Shown: positions 17,173 through 28,562, counted from the stretch's first letter. The stretch is 64,000 nucleotides of DNA from Aerococcus sanguinicola (GCF_008726925.1 NZ_VYWO01000001.1:744001-808000), one strand, 5' to 3'. Program-made: numbers and translations. Notes: generated from the letters alone by a model not told the origin.

Positions 17173-17753
17173 AGGTCCTCCTCAGCTTGGTCCGCTTCAT
17201 AGTGGGCCATGACTTCTGCGACACGTTCAAGGGGAATCTGAAACATCTGCAGGCGTTTGGACAACTGCTTGCCATTACTGTGACCGATATAGAGTTTCTC
17301 GGCCAAATAATCCCGGCGCTGCTGGGCATCCTTGCCCCCTAGAAGGCCCAGGTCAAGAAGGGCTGCGCGGTCAATGGCTGCGACTCGGTCGGCTGGATCC
17401 ACCACCGTATAAACCCGGTCTAAGGCCTGGCGGATGGCCTGGTCTGAAGCATGTTCCACGCCCAGACTTGCCCGCGTAGAGGAAGAACGAGCCTCCTCTC
17501 TCGAGATGAAAGCATGCTGGACCCCTGGCACCGCCGAGGCGATGCTTTGACGAATCTTAGTTCCCGAAATATCCGGATCTGTAAAAACAATGACCCCGTT
17601 CAAAGCTTGGGCCTGGCGGATCTGGTCAAGGATACGGGCATTCAGGGCCGATCCTCCTGTTTCAATCGTATAAACATCAAAAATTTCTTGGAGGCGACGG
17701 CTGTCATCACGCCCCTCCACGACAATAACTTCTTTAATTTTCTTCTTAGCCAT
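17169..17753 (-). CDS. rnmV: Ribonuclease M5 (5S rRNA maturase)
   Basis: A 194-residue protein with an N-terminal Toprim domain: IKEVIVVEGRDDSRRL (catalytic Glu) and GVIVFTDPDISGTKIRQ (DxD). RNase M5 trims 5S rRNA precursors together with ribosomal protein L18. It starts 4 bases after the tatD stop and overlaps ksgA, the conserved Firmicutes arrangement. Confidence 0.96.
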   Translation of the reverse strand: MAKKKIKEVIVVEGRDDSRRLQEIFDVYTIETGGSALNARILDQIRQAQALNGVIVFTDPDISGTKIRQSIASAVPGVQHAFISREEARSSSTRASLGVEHASDQAIRQALDRVYTVVDPADRVAAIDRAALLDLGLLGGKDAQQRRDYLAEKLYIGHSNGKQLSKRLQMFQIPLERVAEVMAHYEADQAEEDL

Positions 17754-17757
17754 GAGC

Positions 17758-18555
17758 TTAGCCTTTTTTCTGGAAGCTTTGCCCGTTATAGGTCACATTA
17801 AAGAAGCGGCAGGCATTGTCGAAAGTCAATTGGGCAAAGGCTTCATAAGACATGTCCCGTTCATCCGCTAGCCGGTTGCAGACATAACGAATGAGATGGC
17901 TTCCATTCTTTTGCCCGCGCTTAGGCTCTGGCGTCAGATAGGGTGAATCCGTTTCAATCAAGAGCCGGTCTTCAGGGCATAAGCGAGCCGCTTCGCGAAC
18001 CTCTTTTGACTTTTTGAAGGTGGACACCCCGCTGAAAGAAAGATACATGCCCAGGTCAAGATAGGCCTTGGCCAAGTCTGGCCCATCGCCAAAATTATGA
18101 ATAACGCCACCAATTTCCCCAATCTTTTCTTCCTTAAGAATGTGATAAGTAGCCTCTTGAGCATCACGCGAGTGGATGACGACTGGCAGCTGGTATTCTC
18201 GTGCCAAGGCTATTTGTTGGCGGAGGACACCTTCTTGAACTTCTCGAGGACTCTTATCCCAATGAAAGTCTAAGCCGATCTCTCCCAGTCCCACAGCCTT
18301 AGGATGAGTCAATTGCTGGCGCAAGATGGCTTCCTCTTCCGGTCCAAAATCAATGGCATCCACGGGGTGCCAGCCAAAGACTGCCAATAAGTCGTCATTT
18401 TGGGCCAACATCTCATTGGCCTGGTCAATACTTGCCCGGTCCGAGCCAATCAAGGTCATTCCCTTTACGCCTGCTGCTCTGGCCTTGGCCAGGGCCTGGT
18501 CACGGTCCTCATCAAATTCACTCGAATTAAGATGGGTGTGCGAATCAAATAGCAT
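17758..18555 (-). CDS. tatD: TatD family metal-dependent DNase/hydrolase
   Basis: A 265-residue TIM-barrel hydrolase (YabD in Bacillus). Metal ligands are visible in MLFDSHTHLNSSEF, VGLGEIGLDFHWD, VVIHSRDAQEATY, IHNFGD and LLIETDSPYLTP. I chose ATG 18555, preceded by AGAAGG, because HTH must lie near the N-terminus; the frame can be read ten codons further up. It sits between metG and rnmV as in Bacillus metS-yabD-yabE-rnmV, but yabE is absent. Confidence 0.94.
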   Translation of the reverse strand: MLFDSHTHLNSSEFDEDRDQALAKARAAGVKGMTLIGSDRASIDQANEMLAQNDDLLAVFGWHPVDAIDFGPEEEAILRQQLTHPKAVGLGEIGLDFHWDKSPREVQEGVLRQQIALAREYQLPVVIHSRDAQEATYHILKEEKIGEIGGVIHNFGDGPDLAKAYLDLGMYLSFSGVSTFKKSKEVREAARLCPEDRLLIETDSPYLTPEPKRGQKNGSHLIRYVCNRLADERDMSYEAFAQLTFDNACRFFNVTYNGQSFQKKG

Positions 18556-18612
18556 CTTTTTTCCTTCTTTCTCTAAAGCTTTCAAAACAAGTCGCTTCCA
18601 GCCTCAAGTAAT

Positions 18613-18648
18613 AAATAAAGGTTGGAGACCAAAGTCCAACCTTTATTT
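18613..18648 (-). terminator. Terminator between metG and tatD
   Basis: Perfect 14-bp stem AAATAAAGGTTGGA/TCCAACCTTTATTT with an 8-base loop. It follows the metG stop by about 40 bases and could work in both directions, so tatD needs its own promoter or read-through. Confidence 0.8.
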
Positions 18649-18689
18649 CTTTTGCAATCATTACTAGCCCGGAGACTAGCCTTTAAGGA

Positions 18690-20711
<2,022 letters not shown>

Positions 20712-20747
20712 TTAATTGTTTTTCCTTAATAGTATAGCATAGATAAG

Positions 20748-20767
20748 CCCTGACTTTAAAGTCAGGG
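20748..20767. promoter_or_regulatory. 20-bp perfect palindrome upstream of metG
   Basis: CCCTGACTTTAAAGTCAGGG is self-complementary. On the minus strand it runs into the region where the -35 box of a TATACT promoter for metG would lie, so it may be an operator. No T run follows, so it is not a good terminator. Confidence 0.4.
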
Positions 20768-20807
20768 ACCGGATAAATGATCACCCCTGTTCGGCCAAAG
20801 CAAGCAC

Positions 20808-20838
20808 AAAAAGGCCAGAACGAATGTCCTAGCCTCTT
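20808..20838 (-). terminator. Terminator after the NlpC/P60 gene
   Basis: Minus-strand stem AGAGGCTAGGACA/TTCTGGCCTTTTT (with a mismatch) ending in a T run, shortly after the stop at 20853. Confidence 0.7.
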
Positions 20839-20852
20839 TGCCGTAAGTCTAA

Positions 20853-21392
20853 TTAAAGATTAATAACGAAGGAAGGTCGAAAATGATCCACATGGCCGTA
20901 GCTAACCCACTGGCCAGGCTGAGGCGCGTGAATATAAGCCCCATCTCCTAGGGCAATCGCTACATGGTAAGCACCGCCCTCCCCTTCCCAAAAATAAAGC
21001 CCACCAGGCCTTGCTTGGTCGATCGCTTCATGAGGGCCAAGTAATTCCTGAGCATAGGTGGTCCGGCCAATCTGAATGCCATTCTCCAAGTAGACCTGCT
21101 GGACCAAACCCGAACAATCAAAACCAGCTGCTGTCGAGCCACCCCAGACATAGGGCACCCCTAAGTAGGCCTCAGCCGAAGCAATAATCGCTGCCCCTAA
21201 ATCAGAAGCTTCTGGATCTCGGGCCGAGTCATCCTCCCAGTTGACCTGACCCAGTAACCGACAACAGGGCTGGGGACAAGACCAAAGCTCCTGGTCCCTT
21301 GATTCTGAAGGGGCTTGGATAGCAAAGACCGTCTCCTCGCGACAAGCAAATAGAGTAAGTGAAACAAAGGCAACAGTAAATATTTTCTTCAT
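20853..21392 (-). CDS. NlpC/P60 cell-wall endopeptidase, secreted
   Basis: A 179-residue exported protein. The signal MKKIFTVAFVSLTLFAC could end in a lipobox (LFAC) or be cut after VFA a few residues later. The NlpC/P60 domain carries the triad: Cys in GFDCSGLVQQ, His in AYHVAIALG and His in AYIHAPQPG. Such enzymes cut D-Glu-diamino-acid bonds in stem peptides. I chose ATG 21392, with GAGG 9 bases upstream, over an in-frame TTG five codons earlier. No binding domain (LysM, SH3) is present. Confidence 0.88.
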   Translation of the reverse strand: MKKIFTVAFVSLTLFACREETVFAIQAPSESRDQELWSCPQPCCRLLGQVNWEDDSARDPEASDLGAAIIASAEAYLGVPYVWGGSTAAGFDCSGLVQQVYLENGIQIGRTTYAQELLGPHEAIDQARPGGLYFWEGEGGAYHVAIALGDGAYIHAPQPGQWVSYGHVDHFRPSFVINL

Positions 21393-21489
21393 CGGTGAAA
21401 TCCTCAATTCTTAAGTATTCCACCCTGAACCACTTCCACTCTAGCATGCTGGCGTTAAGAAGCTGTAAATAATCCTTTGCATTTATATT

Positions 21490-21720
21490 AAAAAAGAAGC
21501 TAGGACAAAAGTCCCAGCCTCTATATAGAATACGAACTATTCTTTAAAAACGTGCTCCAAAAGTCAGCCCTGACATCCACTTCACGAATTATGGAAGATC
21601 CTTTGACAAGGTTCTTCCATAATTCGCGGACAGTTGCTATAGCTGTTCGAAGCGAAGCGAGTTACAGATATAGTATGCGTTAGCAGATTCAGGGCTAACC
21701 GACTTTTGTCACACTCTCCT
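21490..21720. repeat. Intergenic repeat element, copy 2
   Basis: About 230 bp between the tyrS stop and the NlpC/P60 gene. It begins GAAGCTAGGACAAAAGTCCC and ends CAGGGCTAACCGACTTTTGTC, forming inverted ends. Inside lie an inverted pair GAATTATGGAAGA/TCTTCCATAATTC and a hairpin around GCTGTTCGAAGCGAAGCG. It is near-identical to 48689-49041 over both halves. Its first hairpin plus T run, read on the minus strand, can end tyrS transcription. Confidence 0.85.
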
Positions 21721-21751
21721 AGTATTTCACTGAAGAGAATCAGTAAAGCTT

Positions 21752-23014
21752 TTAGCCCGCAAGGGTAATCAGGAAGTATTTCTTCTTCCCACGGCGGACA
21801 ACGATATAGCGCCCTTCAATCGCATCTGCTTCAGAAATTTCATAATCAAGGTCTTGGATGCGTTCCCCATTAATATAAATCGCGCCATTTTGAATATCTT
21901 CACGCGACTGGCGGCGGGAACTTTCGACTTCTGAATCGACTAGCCACACAGCTAAATTGGCTGCTTGCTTAGGCATGGTTTTACCGGGCATCTTGCCGAA
22001 ACCTTGCTCAATCTGTTGGGCAGTCAATTGTTTGATATCTCCCTTAAACAGGGCATCTGTAATCGCCAAGGCATCCTTTAGGCCTTCCTCCCCATGGACG
22101 AAGCGGGTCATTTCTTCTGCTAGGGCCTTCTGGGCTTCACGTTTTTCCGGTTCATTGGCAACTTTTTCGGCATAGTTTGCAATCTCTTCTTGGTCTAAGA
22201 AGGTGAAGTACTTGAGATATTTCACCACATCAGCATCTTGTTGGTTGACCCAGAATTGATAGAATTCATAAGGTGATGTCTTCTCAGGGTCTAACCATAC
22301 TGCCCCGCCAGCGGTCTTACCGAATTTAGTTCCATCGGCCTTGAGCATCAGAGGAATGGTTAAACCGAAAGCTTGGGCTTCTGGCCCTTCAACCTTGCGG
22401 ATATAATCCAAACCTGAAGTAATATTCCCCCACTGGTCGGCACCCCCAATTTGGAGACGGACATCCTCTTCTTGGTAGAGGTGGAGGAAGTCCATGGATT
22501 GGAGAATTTGGTAAGCGAATTCGGTAAAGGAAATCCCGACTTCTAAGCGCGAGGCCACAATGTCCTTAGCCAGCATGGTGTTGACATTGAAGCGTTTGCC
22601 GGCTGTCCGTAAGAATTCCAAGAGGCTAATATCCTTGGTCCAATCGTAGTTGTTCACCATACGGAAGTCCGCCTCTGGATCCTTGAGGAAGAGTTTCTTC
22701 ATCTGTTCACTCAGTTTTCGAGCGTTATCATTCACTTTGTCCAAGGATTGGAGTTGGCGTTCTTCAGACTTGCCTGAAGGGTCGCCAATCGTCCCAGTTG
22801 CTCCCCCAATCAAGATGACTGGACGGTGGCCCGCCAATTGGAAGCGTTTCAACATAATGAAAGGAATCAAGTGCCCAATGTGGAGCGAATCGCCCGTTGG
22901 ATCGACCCCACAGTAGAGACTAATCTTGTGGTTCTCAACATAGTCTCTCAAGCCCTCTGGATCCGTCTGCTGGTTAATGGCTCCCCGCCATTCTAATTCA
23001 TCAATAATATTCAT
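21752..23014 (-). CDS. tyrS: Tyrosyl-tRNA synthetase
   Basis: A 420-residue class I synthetase: HIGH motif SLHIGHLIPF, YQILQSMDF, the KMSKS equivalent KFGKTAGG and a C-terminal S4 RNA-binding domain (ENIQ-like DIQNGAIYINGERIQDL). I chose ATG 23014, with AAGGAGG 6 bases upstream; the frame reads 18 codons further up without similarity. It is controlled by a Tyr-specific T-box in the leader. Confidence 0.97.
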   Translation of the reverse strand: MNIIDELEWRGAINQQTDPEGLRDYVENHKISLYCGVDPTGDSLHIGHLIPFIMLKRFQLAGHRPVILIGGATGTIGDPSGKSEERQLQSLDKVNDNARKLSEQMKKLFLKDPEADFRMVNNYDWTKDISLLEFLRTAGKRFNVNTMLAKDIVASRLEVGISFTEFAYQILQSMDFLHLYQEEDVRLQIGGADQWGNITSGLDYIRKVEGPEAQAFGLTIPLMLKADGTKFGKTAGGAVWLDPEKTSPYEFYQFWVNQQDADVVKYLKYFTFLDQEEIANYAEKVANEPEKREAQKALAEEMTRFVHGEEGLKDALAITDALFKGDIKQLTAQQIEQGFGKMPGKTMPKQAANLAVWLVDSEVESSRRQSREDIQNGAIYINGERIQDLDYEISEADAIEGRYIVVRRGKKKYFLITLAG

Positions 23015-23080
23015 GATAAACCTCCTTAAAGTTTTAATATGCAGGCAAAATATTTCGATTCCTAGCACACGCTAAACAAG

Positions 23081-23310
23081 AAAAAAGTCCCTAAGCCTCA
23101 CTCCTTGTGAAGCCTAGGGACGACCTTGCCGTGTTACCACCCAGTTTGCTAGCGAACTAGCCACTCGACATGCATTAAAGGGCATGAACCTAATATCTTA
23201 GACTGAGGAACCGTAATTCACACTTGACGACGGACTAGTTTCCACCAACCACTAGCTCTCTTCTCTCGCATCTGCCAAGGCTACTGCAATTCGATATTTA
23301 TCTATGTGGG
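23081..23310 (-). promoter_or_regulatory. T-box riboswitch, tyrosine-specific
   Basis: The minus-strand leader of tyrS carries the T-box sequence GGGTGGTAACACGGC (near 23127-23142), then a terminator TCCCTAGGCTTCAC/GTGAGGCTTAGGGAC with six T residues (23081-23121). The Stem I specifier loop reads GTGAATTACGG (about 23214-23222), giving UAC, a tyrosine codon. Uncharged tRNA-Tyr should favour the antiterminator and raise tyrS expression. Confidence 0.93.
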
Positions 23311-23313
23311 CCT

Positions 23314-23342
23314 AGTATAAGCGACCCACTAAGAAAAGTCAA
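23314..23342 (-). promoter_or_regulatory. Promoter of the tyrS T-box transcript
   Basis: On the minus strand TTGACT (23342-23337), 17-nt spacer and TATACT (23319-23314), a strong sigma-A promoter placed just before the T-box leader. Confidence 0.8.
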
Positions 23343-23430
23343 ACCAAATAAAAATATTTTCCAATCAGCTGCAAAAGTCTTTGTCAAAAATCGAGCCCTG
23401 TAGTAAGCTTGAAGAGAAAAGGAGGATTCC

Positions 23431-24597
23431 ATGGACCTATCACATCTTGCACAAAATTATCCAGCCTCAACCATCCGAAAGCTCGCCCGCTATGCCCAAC
23501 AATTCTCGGATGTTGAATACTTCACCATGGGCGAACCTGACTTCGCCTCGCCCCAAATCGTGAAAGACCGGGCCAAAGAACAAATCGATGCCGACCGCAC
23601 CTACTATGGCCCCAATATGGGGGAACCCGGTCTCCAAGAAGCCATTGTTAACTACTATAACGCCCACTATCAGAGCAGCTACCAAGCCAAGCAAGCTGTC
23701 GTCTCATTCGGAGCAACAGAGGCATGCTTGCTGACGATCATGGCTACTCTCAACCCTGGAGACGAAGCCATCATCTTCACCCCCCACTATCCCAATTATC
23801 TGGGCCAAGTCGAAGCCATGCGGGCTAAGGTCGTTCTCGTTCCCCTAAAGGCCAGTCACAACTTCCAACCCCAGCTAACAGACCTGGAAGCAGCCATCAC
23901 TGACCGCACTAAGCTCATCATCGTAAACACGCCCAACAATCCCCTAGGTAGCGTGATTGAAGCCGATACCGTCAGGGGCATTAGTCAGCTTGCTCATGAC
24001 CATGACCTTTTCATCCTAGCTGATGAAGTTTACCATAGTCTGACTTACCCCCAGTCTGCCCATGCGAGCTTCGCCCAGCCTGACTTAGCCAACGCTGATC
24101 AGACCATCGTCGTCGACAGCTTCTCTAAGTCTTTCGCCATGACGGGTTACCGCTGTGGTTTCGCCCTCTGCCCCAATCCAGAAATGGCCCAGGTCATGGC
24201 AGAGTTCAAGGAAGGTATTGGCTTTGCCATCCCCCAATTTATCCAAGATGCCTGCCAGCTCGCCTTAGAAGAAGGCCAAGCAGCAACAGAAGCCATGCGC
24301 CAAGCCTACGACCAGCGCCGGCAATTCCTAATCCCACAGCTCAATCAGATTAAGGGTATCCGCTGTGCAGATACCCAGGGAGCCTTCTACGCCTTCGCCG
24401 ATATTTCTGACTTCCCCTTCAGCTCTTGGGAATTTGTCACCCGGCTAATCGCAGAAGAGAAATTAGCTGTTATTCCGGGTTCTAGCTTCGGCGCTGCTGG
24501 GGAGGGTTTCATCCGCATCTCCTTTGCTGCCAGCCAGACGAAGTTAGAGAAATTAGTCACAGGGCTGCAGAACTTTTCCCAAAGGTATATGGGTTAG
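23431..24597 (+). CDS. PLP-dependent aminotransferase, class I/II
   Basis: A 388-residue fold-type I aminotransferase of the aspartate/aromatic group (PatA-like). Visible: EYFTMGEPDFASP, TYYGPNMGEPGLQEAI, INTPNNPLGS-type VNTPNNPLGSV, LADEVYHSLTY and the PLP lysine in VDSFSKSFAMTGYR, with the substrate Arg in EGFIRISFA. The exact amino donor cannot be fixed. The start follows GGAGG. It is a single gene, closed by a terminator and facing away from tyrS. Confidence 0.9.
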   Translation: MDLSHLAQNYPASTIRKLARYAQQFSDVEYFTMGEPDFASPQIVKDRAKEQIDADRTYYGPNMGEPGLQEAIVNYYNAHYQSSYQAKQAVVSFGATEACLLTIMATLNPGDEAIIFTPHYPNYLGQVEAMRAKVVLVPLKASHNFQPQLTDLEAAITDRTKLIIVNTPNNPLGSVIEADTVRGISQLAHDHDLFILADEVYHSLTYPQSAHASFAQPDLANADQTIVVDSFSKSFAMTGYRCGFALCPNPEMAQVMAEFKEGIGFAIPQFIQDACQLALEEGQAATEAMRQAYDQRRQFLIPQLNQIKGIRCADTQGAFYAFADISDFPFSSWEFVTRLIAEEKLAVIPGSSFGAAGEGFIRISFAASQTKLEKLVTGLQNFSQRYMG

Positions 24598-24623
24598 ATT
24601 TACTAACATAGTTTTAAAGTATC

Positions 24624-24657
24624 ATCGTCATTTTAGATTAAAATGACGATTTTTTTG
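24624..24657 (+). terminator. Terminator after the aminotransferase
   Basis: Perfect 12-bp stem ATCGTCATTTTA/TAAAATGACGAT followed by seven T residues. Confidence 0.88.
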
Positions 24658-24720
24658 TGAGAAATTTAGCCATTCCATTAAAAAAGCTTAGTTTAGCAGC
24701 GATGTAAGCCTTATTTTTAT

Positions 24721-24737
24721 TGTTATGTTTAGTGACA
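24721..24737. promoter_or_regulatory. GlnR box upstream of glnA copy 1
   Basis: TGTTATGTTTAGTGACA fits the GlnR/TnrA consensus TGTNAN7TNACA exactly. It lies 89 bases before the glnA start codon. It implies repression of glnA under nitrogen excess; no glnR gene is adjacent. Confidence 0.75.
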
Positions 24738-24825
24738 TGATGCGTGAATATTTTTTTGTTCTTATTTTTAATTTAAGTCATAATAAAAGCATCAAACGAC
24801 TCGGAATTAGAAAGAGGAACCACAA

Positions 24826-26166
24826 ATGGCTAATCATATGACTGCTGAAGCAATCCGCCAAGAAGTTGTCGCAAAAGATGTTCACTTCCTACGCCTGGCC
24901 TTCTCTGATGTCAACGGCATCCTAAAGAATGTTGAGGTCCCTATCAGCCAACTCGATAAAGTCTTAGACAATAAAATGATGTTCGATGGCTCTTCCATTG
25001 AAGGCTTCGTCCGCATTGAAGAATCCGATATGTACCTCGTGCCTGACCTGGATACCTGGATGATCTTCCCTTGGACAGCCGATGAAGGCAAGCGCATCGC
25101 TATCCTGATTTGTGATATTTTCTTACCTAACGGCGACCCCTTCCCTGGAGACCCACGAGGCAATCTCAAGCGCATGGTTGCCAAAATGAATGCCAAGGGT
25201 TTCACCGCCTTCAATCTTGGACCTGAAGCCGAATTCTTCCTCTTCAAGCGGGATGAAAACGGCCAGCCAACCACCCAGGTCAACGACCACGGCGGTTACT
25301 TCGACCTGGCCCCAGTCGACCTGGGCGAGAATTGCCGGCGCGATATTGTTTTAACCCTTGAAAAGCTAGGCTTTGAAGTCGAAGCCTCCCACCACGAGTG
25401 TGCCATCGGTCAACATGAAATTGACTTCAAGTATGATGACGTAGTGACCGCCTGCGACCGGATTCAAATGTTTAAGCTCATTGTTAAGAGTATCGCCCGC
25501 AAGCACAATCTCCACGCCACCTTCATGCCTAAACCAGTAGCTAATATTGCAGGCTCCGGCATGCACTGCAACATGTCCCTCTTTACCGAGGAAGGCAATG
25601 CCTTCTATGAAGCCAGTAGCGAGACCGGGCTGTCTACAACCGCCTACCAATTCATGGCAGGGATCCTTAAACACGCCAAAGCTCTCACAGCCATCGGTAA
25701 TCCCCTGGTTAACTCTTATAAGCGCCTCGTTCCAGGCTATGAAGCCCCTGTCTACATTGCTTGGTCAGCTCAGAACCGCTCGCCTCTTATCCGCATCCCG
25801 TCTGCTCGCGGGAACTCGACTCGGATTGAGCTGCGGTCCGTCGATCCGTCAGCTAATCCCTACCTCATCATGGCTGCCCTCATCGGTGCTAGCTTAGAAG
25901 GAATCGAAGAAGGACTCCAGCCTGCTGAAGCGACCGACCGTAATATCTACAGCATGACAGAAAGCGAACTGCGCCAAGCTGGTATTGAACAATTACCGAA
26001 TTCGCTCGACCATGCCCTGGATGAATTCGAACAAGACACCAGCATCCAAGAGGCGCTAGGCCAACACATCACCGAAAACTTCATCTCCAGCAAACGCTTG
26101 GAATGCAATGAATATGCCCTCCAAATCTCCCAGTGGGAACTTGACCATTACTTTAGAAATTACTAA
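24826..26166 (+). CDS. glnA: Glutamine synthetase type I, copy 1
   Basis: A 446-residue GSI-alpha enzyme: [78 protein letters not shown]. It condenses glutamate and ammonia. By eye it is roughly 85% identical to the second copy at 27127. One visible difference beside the glutamate-binding QHEID segment is [12 protein letters not shown] here against [12 protein letters not shown] there. The Arg in GFVRIEE and the Glu in GYEAP, linked in Bacillus to feedback inhibition, are both present. Start after GAGG. Confidence 0.96.
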   Translation: MANHMTAEAIRQEVVAKDVHFLRLAFSDVNGILKNVEVPISQLDKVLDNKMMFDGSSIEGFVRIEESDMYLVPDLDTWMIFPWTADEGKRIAILICDIFLPNGDPFPGDPRGNLKRMVAKMNAKGFTAFNLGPEAEFFLFKRDENGQPTTQVNDHGGYFDLAPVDLGENCRRDIVLTLEKLGFEVEASHHECAIGQHEIDFKYDDVVTACDRIQMFKLIVKSIARKHNLHATFMPKPVANIAGSGMHCNMSLFTEEGNAFYEASSETGLSTTAYQFMAGILKHAKALTAIGNPLVNSYKRLVPGYEAPVYIAWSAQNRSPLIRIPSARGNSTRIELRSVDPSANPYLIMAALIGASLEGIEEGLQPAEATDRNIYSMTESELRQAGIEQLPNSLDHALDEFEQDTSIQEALGQHITENFISSKRLECNEYALQISQWELDHYFRNY

Positions 26167-26172
26167 TAGAAG

Positions 26173-26215
26173 AAGCCTCTGAGTAAGTCGACTAACTTAC
26201 TCAGAGGCTTTTTTC
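26173..26215. terminator. Terminator between glnA copy 1 and the cyclodeaminase gene
   Basis: Perfect 16-bp stem AAGCCTCTGAGTAAGT/ACTTACTCAGAGGCTT with a 6-base loop and a T run. The genes converge here, so it can serve both. Confidence 0.88.
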
Positions 26216-26242
26216 ACTTTATCTTTTCAATTAAAAACTCAC

Positions 26243-26854
26243 CTAGCTCCGGCGAGCATCGACTGCTGCTAAGACCGCTTCCTTAACTTCCTCGGAGCCT
26301 TGGAGAGCTTGGTCTGCCCGCTCTTGGTAGGCTTGGGCCTTGTCCTCATCCTTAATCAGTTTCACATTCTCTAAGACATTATATTTGGCGCAGTGCAAGG
26401 CCGTATAGAGGTGTTGAACCCCTACTTCCACGTCAGCCAAGACCGATTTTCGTCCGATTTCAGCAATTTCCTTTAACAAGCGCATGGCCTTGAGGCTAGT
26501 CTCCATCACTTGCAGAGGCACTTCTGTGGCTCCCAACAAGGCTTCTTGGATAGCAGCTGTGCGCTGAGCTTTCTCCTCTTCCGTTTCCCGAGGCAAGGCA
26601 TACTGGGCAAACATGTGGCCAGATACTTCAGCATCTTTTTCGCTTAAGTCCTTCAGCTGGTCAATATAGGTGTGCCCTTGCTTAAGAATCTGATCAATCC
26701 GATCAATATCCGCATCTTTTACTTTTTCTTTAGTAATTTCGAGAACCATACAGCCTAGAGCCGTACCCAGAGCCCCCGTTAAGGGAATCACTGAGCCTCC
26801 TCCTGGCGCAGACTTAGATGACGCCACATCAGCAATATAAGTGTTTAAATCCAT
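26243..26854 (-). CDS. Cyclodeaminase/cyclohydrolase family protein (FchA-like)
   Basis: A 203-residue, largely helical protein of the formiminotransferase-cyclodeaminase C-domain family, with SSKSAPGGGSVIPLTGALGT at the N-terminus. Relatives act as formiminotetrahydrofolate cyclodeaminase or as methenyltetrahydrofolate cyclohydrolase (FchA). No formiminotransferase domain is attached. It lies between two glnA genes on the opposite strand; the link, if any, may be one-carbon and nitrogen flux, together with the gcv genes 7 kb away. Exact activity is uncertain. Confidence 0.85.
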   Translation of the reverse strand: MDLNTYIADVASSKSAPGGGSVIPLTGALGTALGCMVLEITKEKVKDADIDRIDQILKQGHTYIDQLKDLSEKDAEVSGHMFAQYALPRETEEEKAQRTAAIQEALLGATEVPLQVMETSLKAMRLLKEIAEIGRKSVLADVEVGVQHLYTALHCAKYNVLENVKLIKDEDKAQAYQERADQALQGSEEVKEAVLAAVDARRS

Positions 26855-26930
26855 TGAAAACGGACCCCCTTCACAAAGTTCACTTACAACTATTCTATCA
26901 TAAAAACGCTTTCTTTAAAAGTTAATCCTT

Positions 26931-26947
26931 TGTGATGTTATATGACA
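26931..26947. promoter_or_regulatory. GlnR box (distal) upstream of glnA copy 2
   Basis: TGTGATGTTATATGACA is an exact fit to TGTNAN7TNACA, about 180 bases upstream of the second glnA and about 76 bases from the start of the divergent cyclodeaminase gene, so it could affect either. Confidence 0.75.
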
Positions 26948-27012
26948 CTAAAACTTCTTTTACTTAATTATCCCAAGCTATAATATAAAGCTCAATATTT
27001 CAGCTTTATTTA

Positions 27013-27029
27013 TGTAATATTTTGTGACA
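27013..27029. promoter_or_regulatory. GlnR box (proximal) upstream of glnA copy 2
   Basis: TGTAATATTTTGTGACA again fits TGTNAN7TNACA exactly, 82 bases downstream of the first box. Paired boxes are typical of strongly GlnR-controlled promoters. Confidence 0.78.
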
Positions 27030-27126
27030 AGAGATGTGAATTATCCATTGCATTCTTGCTTCTTATGTTTCATAATGAAGCTATTGTAAGTGGTAAAAAG
27101 GAAAAACAAGAGATAGGAGTATTTTT

Positions 27127-28464
27127 ATGGCAAAGATTACAGCTGATCAAATCCGTGAAGAAGCCGAAGCGAAAGATGTCCACTTCCTCCGCCTGGCCTT
27201 CTCTGATGTTAACGGTGTCTTAAAGAATGTTGAAGTCCCGATTAGCCAGCTCGATAAGGTACTGAGCAATAAGATGATGTTCGATGGTTCTTCTATTGAA
27301 GGCTTTGTACGCATCGAAGAATCGGACATGTACCTCATTCCTGACCTGGATACCTGGATGATCTTTCCTTGGACCACCGAATCGGGTAAGCACATTGGCA
27401 TCTTGATCTGTGATATCTTCCTCCCTGATGGCCGGCCCTTCCCTGGAGACCCCCGAGGCAATTTAAAACGGATGGTCGCCAAGATGAATGCCAAGGGCTT
27501 CACCGACTTCAACCTTGGACCAGAAGCTGAATTCTTCCTCTTTAAGCGTGATGAGAACGGCCTACCGATTACCCAAGTTAACGACCATGGTGGCTACTTT
27601 GACCTGGCCCCAGTTGACCTGGGCGAGAACTGCCGGCGCGATATTGTCTTGACCCTGGAAGAAATGGGCTTTGAAGTGGAAGCTTCCCACCATGAAGGCG
27701 CTATCGGCCAACACGAAATTGACTTTATGTACGATAGCGTAGTTTCCGCTTGTGACCGGATTCAGATGTTCAAGCTAATCGTTAAGAGTATTGCTCGCAA
27801 GCACAATTTACATGCGACTTTCATGCCAAAACCAGTAGCTAATATTGCGGGATCTGGCATGCACTGTAATATGTCGCTCTTTAATAACCAGGGCAATGCC
27901 TTCTATGATCCTGATGACGAAATCGGCTTATCAGAAACAGCCTATCAATTCATGGCTGGCATTCTGGACCATGCCAAGGCCATCACAGCGGTGGGCAATC
28001 CTATTGTGAACTCCTATAAGCGCTTGGTCCCTGGTTACGAAGCGCCTGTCTATATCGCCTGGTCGCAACAAAACCGCTCGCCTCTCGTCCGCATTCCATC
28101 CGCACGTGGAAATTCCACCCGTATCGAATTACGGTCCGTCGATCCTTCTGCCAACCCTTATTTAATCATGGCTAGCTTGATTGGAGCAGGGCTCGATGGC
28201 ATCGAACGCGAACTCCAACCTGACGCACCGACCGACCGCAATATCTATAGCATGACTGAGAGCGAACTAGCTGATGCTGGCATTGAACAGTTGCCAATGA
28301 CCCTAGATTACGCCCTTGATGAACTCGAAATTGATGACGTGGTTAAGTCTTCTCTCGGCCAACACATTACGGATAACTTTATTTCAAGCAAACGTTTAGA
28401 ATGTAATGAATATGCCATGCAAGTCTCCCAGTGGGAATTAGACCATTACTTCCAAGCCTATTAG
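27127..28464 (+). CDS. glnA: Glutamine synthetase type I, copy 2
   Basis: A 445-residue GSI-alpha glutamine synthetase, paralogous to 24826-26166 with the same motifs ([48 protein letters not shown]). It has the more usual small residue in [12 protein letters not shown]. The region upstream has two exact GlnR boxes, against one for copy 1. Differences are scattered over the whole length and in synonymous sites, so the duplication is not recent. It may be the copy dedicated to nitrogen limitation. Confidence 0.96.
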   Translation: MAKITADQIREEAEAKDVHFLRLAFSDVNGVLKNVEVPISQLDKVLSNKMMFDGSSIEGFVRIEESDMYLIPDLDTWMIFPWTTESGKHIGILICDIFLPDGRPFPGDPRGNLKRMVAKMNAKGFTDFNLGPEAEFFLFKRDENGLPITQVNDHGGYFDLAPVDLGENCRRDIVLTLEEMGFEVEASHHEGAIGQHEIDFMYDSVVSACDRIQMFKLIVKSIARKHNLHATFMPKPVANIAGSGMHCNMSLFNNQGNAFYDPDDEIGLSETAYQFMAGILDHAKAITAVGNPIVNSYKRLVPGYEAPVYIAWSQQNRSPLVRIPSARGNSTRIELRSVDPSANPYLIMASLIGAGLDGIERELQPDAPTDRNIYSMTESELADAGIEQLPMTLDYALDELEIDDVVKSSLGQHITDNFISSKRLECNEYAMQVSQWELDHYFQAY

Positions 28465-28493
28465 CCACTTCTTAACCAATCGTACGAGAAAAG

Positions 28494-28540
28494 AAAAGCC
28501 ATCAGCAGAAAGGAATTTCCCTCCTGTTGATGGCTTTTGT
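28494..28540. terminator. Terminator after glnA copy 2
   Basis: Stem AAAAGCCATCA/TGATGGCTTTT with additional pairing inside and T-rich flanks on both sides, between converging genes. Confidence 0.75.
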
Positions 28541-28562
28541 TCTTCTTTTAGTCTGTTAATCC

